A DNA stretch of 62,445 nt, taken from contig CANRLM010000004.1 in NCBI GenBank assembly GCA_947631435.1, forward strand, positions 1 to 62,445. Direction: 5' to 3'. This document shows positions 16,140 to 25,355 of the stretch, in pieces. This stretch comes from an uncultured Akkermansia sp. (lineage in GTDB: Bacteria; Verrucomicrobiota; Verrucomicrobiia; Verrucomicrobiales; Akkermansiaceae). Each line of letters starts with the position of its first letter. Position 1 is the first letter of the stretch. The notes below the pieces were generated by a model, which saw only the letters and a list, made by a program, of their open reading frames with translations, ran no database searches and was not told the origin of the DNA. Position numbers and translations under genes: made by a program.

Positions 16140-17735
16140 CTACATTAAATCGCAGAGCAATTTGGCCAGCACTGTCATGAGAATGAGTGCAGCGGGGTAC
16201 GCTGTGGAGTAGGCAATGACGGGCTCCTGACGATCTGTTTTGGCGGTGATGGCGCCGAGAGCGGGCGTAGAAGTCATGCTGCCGCAGATACCGCCGAGCG
16301 TTTCTGCGAGGCTCATACGTAACACCCGGCGAGCCACCACATACGAAACCACCATGGGCGCCAGAGTGACAACAAAGCCGACAAGGAACATGGAGAAGCC
16401 ATTAGCGCACAAGGTTTCGATCAAAGACGCACCGCCTTTCACCCCTGCCCCGGCAAGGAACAGCACCAGACCAAATTCCATGAGCAATACACGAGTGGGG
16501 CGCGGGATATAGCCGAGAATGGGACCAAGCCTGCCAAAATGACCGAGGATGAGAGCCACCACGAGCGGTCCGCCGGCGATGCCCAGCGAGAAGGAACCAC
16601 CGCCTCCGAAGCTGAATTGTAACCTGCCGAGCAAAACGCCCATCATCAATCCCCCCACCAGTGAGAGTATATCCGCGGCATTCAGCGCTCCGCTGCGGTG
16701 TCCGCATTCCTTCTTGAAACTTTCGATGGCGGCGGGAAAACCCACCACGCGCAGAACATCATTGCGCAGTATCTCGGTGTCGGCCGTTGGAATGAAAGTA
16801 ACACCAAGGCGCGTAACGCGGGAGATAACGATGCCATACTGCCCGAGTGTATCAAGCTCACGCAGGGTTTTATTGCAAATAGCACGAGAGAGTACGATAA
16901 GCTCTGCTCGCTCATCCGTAAAAATACGCGGACGATGCACGGGCGCAGGCACATGCCCAAAACACGGTACCTCGCGTTCCAAATCCTCACGCTCCCCGAC
17001 AAGCAACACCTCGCTGTTTTCCGTAAAGATATCATCCCCCTGAAGAGGCGCCAATGCATTGCCGCGCATCACACGCGTGACGCGACAACGCAGATGCTTC
17101 TCCCCGCAAAAGGTGTCAATGGGACGCCCTATGATCTCCGGATTCGTCACTCGCACTACGCGTGAAACGATGGTGTGCTTGTCTTCCGCCTCCCGCCTTC
17201 CTCCCATACCCTGAGAATCGAGGCTTTGACGCAGCAACCGCGGCAGCAGCTGCACAAAGAGCACCACCCCTATCACACCGAACGGGTAGGCCACAGCATA
17301 GCCGATATTCACGCCCGTAGCCTGAACCCCCTGGGATTCCATTGCCGCGGCAAGTGCCGGTGTGCTGGTACAGGCCCCGGCAAAAAGCCCGGCCACCACG
17401 CCGGAATCCATACCAAGAGCGCTTCCTAGAGCTAACGCCGTAAACCACGCTACACCGACTACCAGCACTGCAAGCAATATCAAGTACTTCCCACGGCTCT
17501 TCAATGAATCAAAAAAACGATTGCCAACGCCCAACCCCACACAATATACAAAAATAGCCGTTCCCACATCGGCTATTCCGTCCGGCACATGCAACCCAAA
17601 GTGCCCGGCTACAAGCGCTGCAAACAAAACCCCGGAACTCCCAAGACTTACGCCTTTGATACTCAGATTCCCAAACATCAACCCCACGAAAAGAACGGCA
17701 AACAGCACAAATACGGGCGACCCAAAAATTTCCAT
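16140..17735 (-). CDS. AspT/YidE-family putative antiporter with two RCK_C domains
   Basis: A membrane protein of 531 residues from the ATG at 17735 (MEIFGSPVFVLFAVLFVG). The N-terminal membrane half includes TAIFVYCVGLGVGNRFFDSL. Two soluble TrkA-C-like domains follow (VVRVTNPEIIGRPIDTF to LLVGEREDLE, and ELIVLSRAICNKTLRELD to RVVGFPAAIESF), then the second membrane half (GLVLFLAGAGVKGGASLIETL and GGICGSMTSTPALGAITAKTD). The paired GxCTSTPAL-type motifs (ACTSTPALAAAMES and GSMTSTPALGAI) are typical of the aspartate:alanine exchanger family. A TTG 12 codons upstream is a weaker start, because a GGAGG lies inside that extension. The substrate is unknown. Confidence 0.88.
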   Translation of the reverse strand: MEIFGSPVFVLFAVLFVGLMFGNLSIKGVSLGSSGVLFAALVAGHFGLHVPDGIADVGTAIFVYCVGLGVGNRFFDSLKSRGKYLILLAVLVVGVAWFTALALGSALGMDSGVVAGLFAGACTSTPALAAAMESQGVQATGVNIGYAVAYPFGVIGVVLFVQLLPRLLRQSLDSQGMGGRREAEDKHTIVSRVVRVTNPEIIGRPIDTFCGEKHLRCRVTRVMRGNALAPLQGDDIFTENSEVLLVGEREDLEREVPCFGHVPAPVHRPRIFTDERAELIVLSRAICNKTLRELDTLGQYGIVISRVTRLGVTFIPTADTEILRNDVLRVVGFPAAIESFKKECGHRSGALNAADILSLVGGLMMGVLLGRLQFSFGGGGSFSLGIAGGPLVVALILGHFGRLGPILGYIPRPTRVLLMEFGLVLFLAGAGVKGGASLIETLCANGFSMFLVGFVVTLAPMVVSYVVARRVLRMSLAETLGGICGSMTSTPALGAITAKTDRQEPVIAYSTAYPAALILMTVLAKLLCDLM

Positions 17736-17887
17736 GCGCGCGAGTGTAACAAAGCTACCTCCGATTTGCAAGGGTTTTTCACCGGTTGTACCGCGCTCAC
17801 TCGTCCCCCGACATCATCAATCGCCTGTCTTCCTTTCAAATCACTTCCTTCTGCGTTTCGCCGCCCAGAAGCCCTGCCCTTGTCCAA

Positions 17888-19975
17888 TCACATAATTCCC
17901 GCGCGAATAAGCATAGCCTTCGTATCCGGGTCGCGTCCCATAAAATCGTGGAAAAGCTTGGCAGGGGGCTCACTATTGCCCCGAGACAGAATGCAACGGC
18001 GAAAATCTCGCCCGGTCTCCGAATTGAAAATGCCCTCGTCAAGGAAACGGGTGAAAGCATCGGCCTCCAGCATTTCTGCCCATTTGTAGGAATAATATCC
18101 TGCCTCGTACCCTCCGTCAAAGATGTGCGTGAAGGCTCGTAGCATACTGTTACCTTCCCGAGCGAGGGGTACACGGTAAGTGGAGAGAATCTCGCGGTCA
18201 ACTTCCTCGATGTCGCGACCGGCATAGCGCGCAGTATGCTGGTGCAGCTCCAGGTCGAGTTTACCGAAAGAAAGTTGGCGCATGAATGCAGTCGCACTGC
18301 CAAAGTTACGAGCCTCCAGCATCTTTTCCTTCATCTCCTCCGGTAGAGGAGCCCCTGTTTCATAATGCTGCGCAATTCGATCCAGAGCCTCGCTCTGCCA
18401 GGTCCAGTCCTCATTGATCTGGCTGGGCAACTCTACAAAATCCCATGCCACATTACACCCTGCAAGAGACGATATCTCCACCTCGCTGAGCGCCTGGTGC
18501 AGCAAGTGTCCGAACTCATGAAAAATAGTCACTACTTCTTCGTGACTAAGCAATGCAGGTTTGTCCCCCACTGGTCGGCTGAGATTACCGCACATCAGCG
18601 CAACATGCGGACGCCTCGGGTTGCCATCCACTGGCGGACACCCACAAGTGAGACAATCCATCCACGCCCCGCCGCGCTTACTTTCTCGCGGATACCAGTC
18701 TGCATAGAAGGAAGCCAGGTGTTCCCCGCTCTGCTCGTCGTGGATCTCGAAAAACATCACCTCAGGATGCCACACTTCCACAGAATCTGCCGGTGCCTTC
18801 TTGTGATCTCCCGGCGCTCGAAAGTGCGTCGGTCGCTCAGTAATGCGGATGCCGTAAAGCTCTTCATAGATGGAAAACATCCCGCGCAACACACGCTGCA
18901 TGGGAAAGTACGGACGCAGCTGCTCGGTGTCAAAGTCATATTTTTCGCGACGCAGCTGCTCGGTGCGGTAGGCAACATCCCACGGCAGCATGCGGTCAAT
19001 CGTCTTGGCAGTCGTTTGCTCCGCAAAGACTCGCACTGCCTCCTGCTCTTCCAGATACGCCGCCAGCACCTCATCGTGCAACTGATTAATGAATTCCAGC
19101 GCGTTCTTACCACTGCCCACCATGCGTCGCGAGGTTACGTAATCCGCGTAGCTCCCAAAACCCAGCAGATGCGCCTTTTCTGCCCGCAGTTCCAGTATCT
19201 CGTGGATCAAATTCTGCGTGTCGTACTTGCCTGCCCCCCGAGTTTGCAGCCCCAGCCACACCTCGCGGCGCAGGACCTCGCTGTGCGCATACGTCAACAC
19301 CGGCCGAGTCGAAGTGAATTGCAGGGTGAAACGCCATGCAGGCTCCTGCTCACTGCCGTAGCCTCTCGCCAGAGCATCGCAACGGGCGGCCTCCCGGGCA
19401 GATTCCGGCAAACCATCCAGCTCTGCTTCGTCGCGCACGATGTATTCCCATGCATTCGTGGAATCCAGCACGCGCTCCCCAAAGGTGCGAGAAAGTTCCG
19501 CAAGTCGCGTGGTAATCTCGCCAATGCGTTTTTTCTGCCTTTCCCCCAGCTCGGCGCCATTTTCCTTGAAAGATGCGAGAGTTTCTTCCACATAACGTCT
19601 TTGCACCGCGGAAAGCTCGGAAACTCCGTCCTGAGCCGCCGCACGTTTGAGCACTGCATAAAGTCGTGCATTGAGCAAAACATCCACAGAAAAGGCCACC
19701 ACCTGCGGCATCAACTCTGCCAGAACCTCCCGTAACTCCGGCGTATCACACACACTGCGCAAGTGGCTCAGTCTCTGCCACCCTGTGTTCAGCTCCTCGT
19801 CGCTCTTGTCAAGCGCTCCAAATGTGTTTTCATAAACCGGCTCTTTAACCTCGCATATTCTCTCAATTGCCGCCCTCGCCATCTCCAGCGCCTTGGGTAT
19901 CTCCTTGCGCGCCCTCCCGGGCGTAAGCTTCGACCATCGGATCTCCGTTGTCTTCTCTAAATAAGCCTGTACCAT
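17888..19975 (-). CDS. M3-family oligopeptidase (oligopeptidase A-like)
   Basis: A 695-residue cytoplasmic metallopeptidase of the thimet oligopeptidase/PrlC group that degrades short peptides, including cleaved signal peptides. The zinc motif HEFGHLLHQAL lies near residue 488, followed by the third ligand region FVELPSQINEDW. The N-terminal helical domain (ITTRLAELSRTFGERVLDSTNAW) and GGAWMDCLTCGC (usual form GAWM) are typical. It has no signal peptide and the expected family length. It is flanked by a 134-bp gap on the upstream side and is not obviously in an operon. Confidence 0.93.
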   Translation of the reverse strand: MVQAYLEKTTEIRWSKLTPGRARKEIPKALEMARAAIERICEVKEPVYENTFGALDKSDEELNTGWQRLSHLRSVCDTPELREVLAELMPQVVAFSVDVLLNARLYAVLKRAAAQDGVSELSAVQRRYVEETLASFKENGAELGERQKKRIGEITTRLAELSRTFGERVLDSTNAWEYIVRDEAELDGLPESAREAARCDALARGYGSEQEPAWRFTLQFTSTRPVLTYAHSEVLRREVWLGLQTRGAGKYDTQNLIHEILELRAEKAHLLGFGSYADYVTSRRMVGSGKNALEFINQLHDEVLAAYLEEQEAVRVFAEQTTAKTIDRMLPWDVAYRTEQLRREKYDFDTEQLRPYFPMQRVLRGMFSIYEELYGIRITERPTHFRAPGDHKKAPADSVEVWHPEVMFFEIHDEQSGEHLASFYADWYPRESKRGGAWMDCLTCGCPPVDGNPRRPHVALMCGNLSRPVGDKPALLSHEEVVTIFHEFGHLLHQALSEVEISSLAGCNVAWDFVELPSQINEDWTWQSEALDRIAQHYETGAPLPEEMKEKMLEARNFGSATAFMRQLSFGKLDLELHQHTARYAGRDIEEVDREILSTYRVPLAREGNSMLRAFTHIFDGGYEAGYYSYKWAEMLEADAFTRFLDEGIFNSETGRDFRRCILSRGNSEPPAKLFHDFMGRDPDTKAMLIRAGIM

Positions 19976-20110
19976 GCCCCCATTTTACCATGTCTGTCAA
20001 GCCTGCATTCGGCTACGCTAATGCTTCACAGTTCCACGCGTAGCGCGCTAACTTTCAACTTCGTCCTTCATTTGGATTCGCCTCCGCCACTTTAAGCATT
20101 CCAACTCCAC

Positions 20111-22168
20111 TCACGGAGCCGGAGCAGCAGATGCGGTTTGCCGGATTGGGACTACAAGCGCCCGAGCCGTGCGAATTCCATCCGTGATCGTGGAGATGGA
20201 ATAAACGCTTTCCACGCTGCGTGCAAGATACTCCATCAGACCGGTAAGACGAGAGGCACATTCTCCCGGGCAAAATGGCGGAGGCAAAAGCCCCTTCTTC
20301 AGGGCCTTCGCCAGGCGAGAGACATGAATGAAAGACACTGCCCCACAGAAAGGCACATTCCCGGTGGCGGAGGAGAGCACGTGAGCGTTGAAACCGTCGC
20401 TGCCTCCAAGCACAAAGTATTGGTTGTTCAGTGCTACACCGGGAAACATCCCCGCACGTTCGGAAGAGAGAACGGTGGAATACGCCACAGAACCGTTGCC
20501 AAGATCCCGCTCGGAAATAGGCAACATGCGCACGATACCGGAGGGGATCCCGAGTTTTTCGGCAGCCTGACCGGCAGCGGAAAGGAGCTGATGCCAACCA
20601 CCACTTAATGCAGCACGATTACGCACAGCAGCCCCAAATCCCCAGGCGCACGCAGGTTCCTCCCCTCCCTCATCCGCCACCCGACCAATAAGGATCGCAA
20701 AGGGAGAAGCCAGACCGTTTCCTACCTGCCTGAGAGCCCCGCTGACCATTGCTATTTGATCCCTCAACTGGTCGGCACAGCGGACATAAACGGAAGAGGC
20801 GCCCTGTTCCCCTTCCTTCAAAGTCAAAGCTACACCACGGAAGACGTCAAATAAAGCTGCTTGAAAATCAGGGATAAAGTAGTCGAGATTGGGCATACGA
20901 GGGACAGCAAACGCCGTACTTTCTAAGTAAAACATCATTCCTTGCGCTGCCGCCTGGTGAGCGAGACGAAGCTCCCCAGGCTTAAAAAACATGCCTCCTG
21001 AGTCCCCGACGGACTCAATCATGACACCGTTCGGATCCTTCCAACACTGGATGGTAAGAGCACCATACGTTTCATCAAGGGGGGTGGGAAGAGTAGAGAG
21101 CCACGCGAGCTGGTCTGCGGCTCTGTTCAAAATTGGCTGGTGCTGAGAGTCTGTTTCTCCAATGAGGCGCAGAGCATTTACGCAAGCCTGAAGGAGCGGC
21201 GCGTTGGCACTGCCCATGGCGGTGCAAATCGCCCTCTGGAAAGGAGCGCCCACCCACGCTGTCGCGATGAGCGAGTCAATGTGCGCATCGGCGCCATCCA
21301 GGCGGGGTGAATAAAGCATTGAATACTCCGGTGTCGGCGGCAGTACGATGTCTGATAAACGGCAGCAGGCTATCACCACCGCGGCGCGCCCGCGGTTGCG
21401 AGTGAGCAAGTACAGCTCCCGGTGCAACAGGGCACGACGCACATCATTACTTAAGTGCAAGGGCCCCATTACATACTCCATGGCAGCGAGCCAACTCATG
21501 CGTATACCAGCATAACCACCGTGCTCCACAAACTGCACAGCTGGATTTTCCTGCGCAACGCGTCGTAACTTGTCAATCACATGTCGGTACATCACGGCGA
21601 AATCTTGCTCTCGCCCTTTCCGGACGGTGATAGCGTAATATGTCGGCGGCGGGGAAAAACGTTCCAGAGAGCTGAGGAGTCCTTCTCTTTCCAAGCGACG
21701 CTGCTCCTCAAAAGCACGGCGAATGCAGGGAACATGCTCCGGTCGCGCTTTGGAACACCAGGCATCCTCGCAGGCGCGCATCGCCTGCAACATTCCTGCT
21801 GAGTGAACGAAGGGCAAGGCCTCTCGTAGGGCAAGGCCACCGCCCTCCCCCACTACCAAAGCGGATGAAGAAATGCTGCTGAGTCCCCTCTCCAGATCAG
21901 GTCCAATTCCTTCCCCGATGGTTTGGATCAACCACGCTGTGATGGCTGTCGAACACCTCGCCGCCAGGACAACATCACCCTCCGCCGGCAAAAAAGCCAA
22001 TGCAGGAAGGAGCGAAGCCCGTTTTTCTGGTTGCATAGGGGCGGAAGAAACTGGAGCTGCAAGCTGATTAAATAAGGCCTGTGGCGCAGGGAGGGCTCGC
22101 GCCACAGTTGCCATGCCCAACAGCAATGCCGCAGCGTGGATTATCACTTTCCGATTCATCATTTTCAT
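20111..22168 (-). CDS. Exported protein of unknown function
   Basis: 685 residues from the ATG at 22168 (MKMMNRKVIIHAAALLLGMATVARA), which is a signal peptide with cleavage probably after ALA near residue 25. Longer reading frames run back through the adk terminator hairpin at 22219-22250, so this start or the nearby ATGs at 22162/22159 are preferred. Recurrent segments such as LAFLPAEGDVVLAARCSTAI, AVVIACCRLSDIVLP and ASPFAILIGRVADEG suggest a repeated globular domain resembling the DUF3352 type, but this is weak. It ends in an Ala/Pro-rich tail (IRQTASAAPAP). It probably sits in the periplasm or on the surface; no enzyme motif was recognised. Confidence 0.6.
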   Translation of the reverse strand: MKMMNRKVIIHAAALLLGMATVARALPAPQALFNQLAAPVSSAPMQPEKRASLLPALAFLPAEGDVVLAARCSTAITAWLIQTIGEGIGPDLERGLSSISSSALVVGEGGGLALREALPFVHSAGMLQAMRACEDAWCSKARPEHVPCIRRAFEEQRRLEREGLLSSLERFSPPPTYYAITVRKGREQDFAVMYRHVIDKLRRVAQENPAVQFVEHGGYAGIRMSWLAAMEYVMGPLHLSNDVRRALLHRELYLLTRNRGRAAVVIACCRLSDIVLPPTPEYSMLYSPRLDGADAHIDSLIATAWVGAPFQRAICTAMGSANAPLLQACVNALRLIGETDSQHQPILNRAADQLAWLSTLPTPLDETYGALTIQCWKDPNGVMIESVGDSGGMFFKPGELRLAHQAAAQGMMFYLESTAFAVPRMPNLDYFIPDFQAALFDVFRGVALTLKEGEQGASSVYVRCADQLRDQIAMVSGALRQVGNGLASPFAILIGRVADEGGEEPACAWGFGAAVRNRAALSGGWHQLLSAAGQAAEKLGIPSGIVRMLPISERDLGNGSVAYSTVLSSERAGMFPGVALNNQYFVLGGSDGFNAHVLSSATGNVPFCGAVSFIHVSRLAKALKKGLLPPPFCPGECASRLTGLMEYLARSVESVYSISTITDGIRTARALVVPIRQTASAAPAP

Positions 22169-22218
22169 CTCCAGAACATCATACACATCTCGAAACTCCC
22201 CACGCAAGAGAATATAGA

Positions 22219-22250
22219 GGGCACCCCAGAGTCGGCTCTCTGAGGTGCCC
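22219..22250 (-). terminator. Hairpin terminator after adk
   Basis: On the minus strand, GGGCACC and GGTGCCC arms (extended by a TCAGAG/CTCTGG pairing) form a strong stem, followed by a TCTATATT tail. It lies 26 nt after the adk stop. Confidence 0.7.
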
Positions 22251-22276
22251 TTCGGGAACATCAAAAATTCAATGGC

Positions 22277-22930
22277 TCACGCCTCCGCGTAAGCCTTGAT
22301 GGCTGCCGCGATGCGGACAGAAACAGTTTCCGGTTCCCCTTCCTCTACCACATCGATCTGCACCACCTTCCCCTGAGCGCGGTAATGTTCCACCACGGGC
22401 AGAGTTAGTGTCTCGTAATCCTTACGACGCCTGGCAAAAGCCTCCGGATTGTCGTCGGTCCGCACGATCATGGGCGTACCACACTTGGGGCATAGTTCCT
22501 CACCATTGCGAGTGGTCTCACCACACTTCGGACAAGCCTTGCGACGCAGCATGCGGGCCTCAATGAGTTCCGGCGACACATTCAGATACACCACGATGTC
22601 CACCGCAAGACCAAGCTTTGCAAGGTTCGCATCCAGAGTCTGCGCCTGAGCAACAGTCCGCGGGTAACCATCCAGCAGACAACCGCAATCGCGATTGCTA
22701 CCCAGCCACTGCGTGACGATGCCGTTCACCACGTCATCCGGCACAAATTGCGCCGCATCCATGTATTTCTTGGCTTCCAGCCCCAACTCACTACCAGCTG
22801 CCACCTCGGCGCGCAAAAGAGCACCTGTACTCAACGGCTTGAGATCATAGGTCTCAGAGAGGAACGAGGACTGCGTGCCCTTCCCGGACGCCGGAGCCCC
22901 CACCAGAACGAATCGTTTCAAGGTCTTCAT
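22277..22930 (-). CDS. adk: Adenylate kinase (zinc-LID type)
   Basis: A 217-residue enzyme that interconverts ATP+AMP and 2 ADP. The P-loop is [10 protein letters not shown] (usual form GAPGAGKGT). The AMP-binding region is [18 protein letters not shown], and [13 protein letters not shown] is the standard DGFPR motif with Tyr for Phe. The LID domain carries four cysteines, [18 protein letters not shown], a structural zinc site usual in Gram-positives and also found in other phyla. [20 protein letters not shown] completes the fold. The gene is followed by a terminator. aroC starts 119 bp away on the other strand, so promoters for both lie in that gap. Confidence 0.95.
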   Translation of the reverse strand: MKTLKRFVLVGAPASGKGTQSSFLSETYDLKPLSTGALLRAEVAAGSELGLEAKKYMDAAQFVPDDVVNGIVTQWLGSNRDCGCLLDGYPRTVAQAQTLDANLAKLGLAVDIVVYLNVSPELIEARMLRRKACPKCGETTRNGEELCPKCGTPMIVRTDDNPEAFARRRKDYETLTLPVVEHYRAQGKVVQIDVVEEGEPETVSVRIAAAIKAYAEA

Positions 22931-23049
22931 ATCTCAATGTACGCCACAACGGCGCGTTGCCCATTATGCCCTGCCCAACGTCCGTTTGCAAGCCGGAATT
23001 TCAAAGCTTGATTCTTTGTCGCTCATGCGCTACCATGAGGCAATCAGTC

Positions 23050-24135
23050 ATGTCGAGCACATTCGGAGTTTTGTTCAGAATCAACACCTGGGGTGAATCC
23101 CACGGTGCGGGCATTGGTGTTGTCGTCGACGGATGCCCGCCCCGTATACCATTGACCTGCCGGGAAATCCAGGCAGAGTTGAATCGCCGCCGCCCCGGCC
23201 AGAGTGAACTCACAACCCCGCGCAAAGAAGCGGATAACGTTGAGATTCTCAGTGGTATCTCAGAAGAAGGTCTCACTCTCGGCACTCCTATTTCCCTGCT
23301 CGTACGCAACAATGATGCCCGAAGCAGCGCATACGATGAGATGCAGCATGTCTACCGCCCATCTCATGCGGACTACACCTACGACGCCAAATACGGCATC
23401 CGTGCCTGGGCCGGAGGCGGGCGAGCCAGCGCGAGAGAAACGATCGGGCGCGTCGCGTCGGGAGCCGTGGCTAAAGCTATGCTGCGCGTTTTAGCGCCGG
23501 AAATTGATGTGCTGGCATGGGTTTCTCAGGTGGGAACTATTTGCTCTGAAGCCTCTCCCGACGAGGTGTCTCATGAACAAGTCGAGGCAAACCCTGTACG
23601 AACTTCCGATGCCCCGACCGCTGAAAAAATGCAGCAAGCCATCCTTTCTGCCCGCAGCAAAGGCGACTCTCTCGGTGGCTGTATCAACTGCGTCATTCGC
23701 CATTGTCCGCCAGGACTCGGAGATCCTGTCTTTGACAAGCTGGATGCCACGCTGGCTCATGCCATGCTGAGCATTCCCGCCTGCAAAGGATTTGAGGTGG
23801 GAAGCGGGTTTGCTGCCGCTTCTCTTACCGGGTCTCTGCACAACGACCCTTTTTTCATGGAAGGTGACCACGTGCGCACACGCACCAACTTCTCCGGCGG
23901 TATTCAGGGCGGTATCTCTAACGGCGAGGACATCGTTCTGCGCCTCGTGTTCAAACCTACTGCCACTATTATGATACCTCAGGAAACGATCACCGATACC
24001 CACGAGGTAGCGACTTTACGCGGCAAGGGACGACATGATCCCTGTGTGCTTCCCCGCGCGGTGCCGATCGTGGAGGCCATGGCATGGATCGTACTGGCCG
24101 ACCATTTGCTGCGCCAGCGCGCTATTTCTCATTGA
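23050..24135 (+). CDS. aroC: Chorismate synthase
   Basis: A 361-residue enzyme converting 5-enolpyruvylshikimate-3-phosphate to chorismate with reduced FMN. The start [31 protein letters not shown] contains the first signature (GESHG). It is followed by [39 protein letters not shown] and the second signature [33 protein letters not shown] and [19 protein letters not shown] are the third signature and C-terminal motif. The ATG at 23050 matches the family start; the longer frame begins in the adk-aroC gap and lacks conservation. Confidence 0.96.
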   Translation: MSSTFGVLFRINTWGESHGAGIGVVVDGCPPRIPLTCREIQAELNRRRPGQSELTTPRKEADNVEILSGISEEGLTLGTPISLLVRNNDARSSAYDEMQHVYRPSHADYTYDAKYGIRAWAGGGRASARETIGRVASGAVAKAMLRVLAPEIDVLAWVSQVGTICSEASPDEVSHEQVEANPVRTSDAPTAEKMQQAILSARSKGDSLGGCINCVIRHCPPGLGDPVFDKLDATLAHAMLSIPACKGFEVGSGFAAASLTGSLHNDPFFMEGDHVRTRTNFSGGIQGGISNGEDIVLRLVFKPTATIMIPQETITDTHEVATLRGKGRHDPCVLPRAVPIVEAMAWIVLADHLLRQRAISH

Positions 24136-24410
24136 TTCTCTGAATGAGTGTTGTGCTGTTGCAATTCCGACGTGCATCTCTTGTTTGAAGCTGCTGCCGC
24201 TCTCGTTCTTTCTCAGCGTGGCGTCCCCCCGCATCACCGGCGCTTCAATCCCGAGACATATTTCCCACGCGTGAGCATAAAAAATTTGTTTGACGTCATT
24301 GGAAGGCTACACGCTTGCTACCAGATATCACGGCAAACAGACTAACATCTTTTGAATTTTGCTTTCGTCTTTTTTTCATATAGATGCAATTGCCGCAACT
24401 CATTTATGGC
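24136..24410. other. Gap downstream of aroC
   Basis: No gene is seen in this 275-nt stretch. It becomes AT-rich toward its right end, where the promoter of the HTH gene lies. Confidence 0.4.
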
Positions 24411-24439
24411 TTGACTTTGTCTCTGTATAACTTCATAAT
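24411..24439 (+). promoter_or_regulatory. Sigma70-like promoter of the HTH gene
   Basis: TTGACT at 24411-24416, a 17-bp spacer, CATAAT at 24434-24439. The predicted transcription start (~24446) is only about 6 nt before the ATG at 24452, so the mRNA would be nearly leaderless. Confidence 0.6.
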
Positions 24440-24451
24440 GAGCGCTCATCT

Positions 24452-24808
24452 ATGGACTACAAAGAAATATCCCGTACTCTTAAGCAGCACCGCATCCCCC
24501 GCACGGCATTAGCTGAGCGGGTTGGAGTTTGCAAAGGAACAGTCGCGCAGTGGCTTTGCGGCCGCCGCCCTATCCCCGTCCGCAAACTGGCGATCATCGA
24601 GGATATGCTTCGCAACGAATCTCATCCGGATTACAATACCATTTCTGCTTTTGCTGTACGCCTGAGTGGCAGAGAGGCGCGCCGTGTCTCTGAACGCTGG
24701 AACGTTCGTCCCACTCCCGTAGCTATGGAGCGGTTAATTCGCCGTCTCCTGCTGGAAGAAACACCACAAGTGAACACCGTGGCTGATGCTTCTGCCGCGG
24801 AAGCTTGA
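24452..24808 (+). CDS. Small HTH DNA-binding protein (XRE-like)
   Basis: 118 residues. Residues ~5-50 form a Cro/CI-type helix-turn-helix: ISRTLKQHRIPRTALAERVGVCKGTVAQWLCGRRPIPVRKLAIIEDML, with the second and third helices at RTALAERVG and KGTVAQWLCG. A short C-terminal domain (FAVRLSGREARRVSERWNVRPTP) is not recognised. The tail is Ala-rich. It stands alone, with a near-leaderless promoter. The target operator and role are unknown. Confidence 0.65.
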   Translation: MDYKEISRTLKQHRIPRTALAERVGVCKGTVAQWLCGRRPIPVRKLAIIEDMLRNESHPDYNTISAFAVRLSGREARRVSERWNVRPTPVAMERLIRRLLLEETPQVNTVADASAAEA

Positions 24809-25298
24809 AGAAAAGACATAACTTCTCCATGTAAAAATTCTCAGGGAGAGGAAGGCGACCGGAAAACGCTCTAGATGATCTCCTTTGCGGCTTGGCTGCA
24901 AGCCTCATGAGGTCCGCATTGGGGTGTGTTTCTTGCCCGCCTGCCGTAACGCAAGGCTCCCGTCACTTGTGTCGTGGTCATGCAGTGGTCGTGAGAAGGC
25001 TGGACTTTATCAGAATTTCTTTTTAGGGGAGAAATCCGGATCTCCGGGGAGAGCGGAATTTTTCAAATAATTATCCACATCCGGGCCGAATGTGCGGGTC
25101 GTAGTTGGTGAATGCAAACCCAGCTGCCAAACGCACCGATAAGGCTGCCCCCGGGGGGAGCTGAACAGTGCGCCGTAGCGCATCAATTACCTGAGGTAAT
25201 TCCTTTCAAGCCTCAGATGGGTGCCTGTTTCATAGGCTCTCTTAAACCGAGTAAGCCGTAGAGCCTCCGTTTCGCCACCGCCTCCGCATCGAAAAGAA
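24809..25298. other. 490-nt block with no recognised gene
   Basis: No credible coding region was found. The sequence is rich in short perfect stems (for example AATTACC/GGTAATT near 25185-25202 and GCGC/GCGC near 25172-25181, then AGGCTCT/AGAGCCT near 25230-25265 spanning about 40 nt). A structured RNA is possible, but it does not match tmRNA, RNase P, 4.5S or 6S landmarks that I could recognise. Confidence 0.4.
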
Positions 25299-25328
25299 GG
25301 GGTGCACCGGGACATCCCGGAGCACCCC
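25299..25328 (-). terminator. Rho-independent terminator of fba
   Basis: On the minus strand, GGGGTGC/GCACCCC arms plus an inner CCGGG/CCCGG stem with a 4-nt loop, followed by TTCTTTTC. It begins 27 nt after the fba stop. Confidence 0.85.
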
Positions 25329-25355
25329 AACGAAAAATCAGCAGTGAAGTGTTGA

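Noticed and set aside
24809..25298. tmRNA, RNase P RNA, 4.5S or 6S RNA
   Set aside because: No tag reading frame with tRNA-like ends, no GAGGAAAGTCC-type P4 core and no SRP tetraloop pattern were found; one AAAGTCC match is too short.
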